Shown here: piece by piece, positions 6,098 to 6,124 of the stretch
Layout: every line of letters starts with the position of its first letter
How positions within the stretch are numbered: position 1 is the stretch's first letter
From: Chromatiaceae bacterium
GTDB taxonomy: Bacteria; Pseudomonadota; Gammaproteobacteria; Chromatiales; Chromatiaceae
NCBI GenBank assembly: GCA_016880695.1
Contig: JAEHCY010000394.1
Coordinates: forward strand, 1-6,124
Reading direction: 5' to 3'
DNA length: 6,124 nt
The notes under the pieces: model-generated
Told to the model about the DNA's origin: nothing
Databases searched by the model: none
The model's input: only the letters and a program-made list of their open reading frames with translations
Made by a program: the position numbers and the translations under genes

Positions 6098-6124
6098 AAA
6101 GGACAGGTAAGAAATCGCTGCCGC

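Larger units (their letters stand above)
5888..6124. other. Non-coding tail with a REP-like palindrome
   Basis: After the sulfotransferase stop there is no credible gene in the last 237 bases. The stretch contains the REP-like element at about 5931-5970. It also contains an inverted pair, AAGCCGATG (6010-6018) and CATCGGCTT (6077-6085), 58 bases apart. The AT-richer end (about 6030-6110) looks like a leader region of a gene beyond the window. No terminator with a T-run is visible. Confidence 0.5.

Noticed and set aside
1..6124. CRISPR array, tRNA or rRNA, insertion sequence
   Set aside because: I saw no regularly spaced repeats, no tRNA-like cloverleaf or rRNA segment, and no transposase motifs.

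Overview
The window is a surface-polysaccharide biosynthesis and decoration locus from a GC-rich bacterium. The base composition, Shine-Dalgarno sites, GTG starts and a REP-like palindrome of the GxAGGAGCGGCC type would fit a GC-rich proteobacterium, possibly a gammaproteobacterium. That placement is an inference and no gene here fixes the taxon. I found no undescribed system. The content is recognisable glycan-pathway enzymes, with notable reading-frame breaks and intergenic structures.

Layout: bases 1-195 carry the tail of an unrecognised plus-strand gene. It converges on a minus-strand series read in the order FkbM-family methyltransferase (from 3180), TylF/macrocin-type methyltransferase (2014-1226) and family 2 glycosyltransferase (1161-268). 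A divergent spacer of about 390 bases (3181-3570) holds a strong inverted repeat. Beyond it, on the plus strand, come a 'surface carbohydrate biosynthesis protein' (GT-B-like, GTG start at 3571) and, 16 bases downstream, a sulfotransferase-like gene (4988-5887). The last 237 bases are non-coding and include the REP-like hairpin.

Functionally, the set suggests a repeat unit or terminal modification of an exported glycan (O-antigen, capsule or exopolysaccharide). A GT2 enzyme would add a sugar, two different SAM-dependent enzymes would methylate hydroxyls, a sulfotransferase would add sulfate, and the surface-carbohydrate protein would act in assembly or transfer. The gene functions come from family motifs; the shared pathway is inferred from clustering.

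The most useful result is that two genes are broken by single-base indels. The sulfotransferase has a surplus C near 5203-5205 and a missing base at 5675/5676, which compensate each other. The FkbM methyltransferase lacks one base near 2471-2475, so its native C-terminus lies in another frame and would end at 2372. All three sites can be repaired by adding or removing one C/G in or beside a short C/G run. That pattern fits draft sequence errors, although real decay is not excluded. The GT2 and TylF-type genes (about 268-2014) are less GC-rich and less GC3-biased than the genes from about 2400 onward, as is common for shuffled O-antigen-type cassettes.
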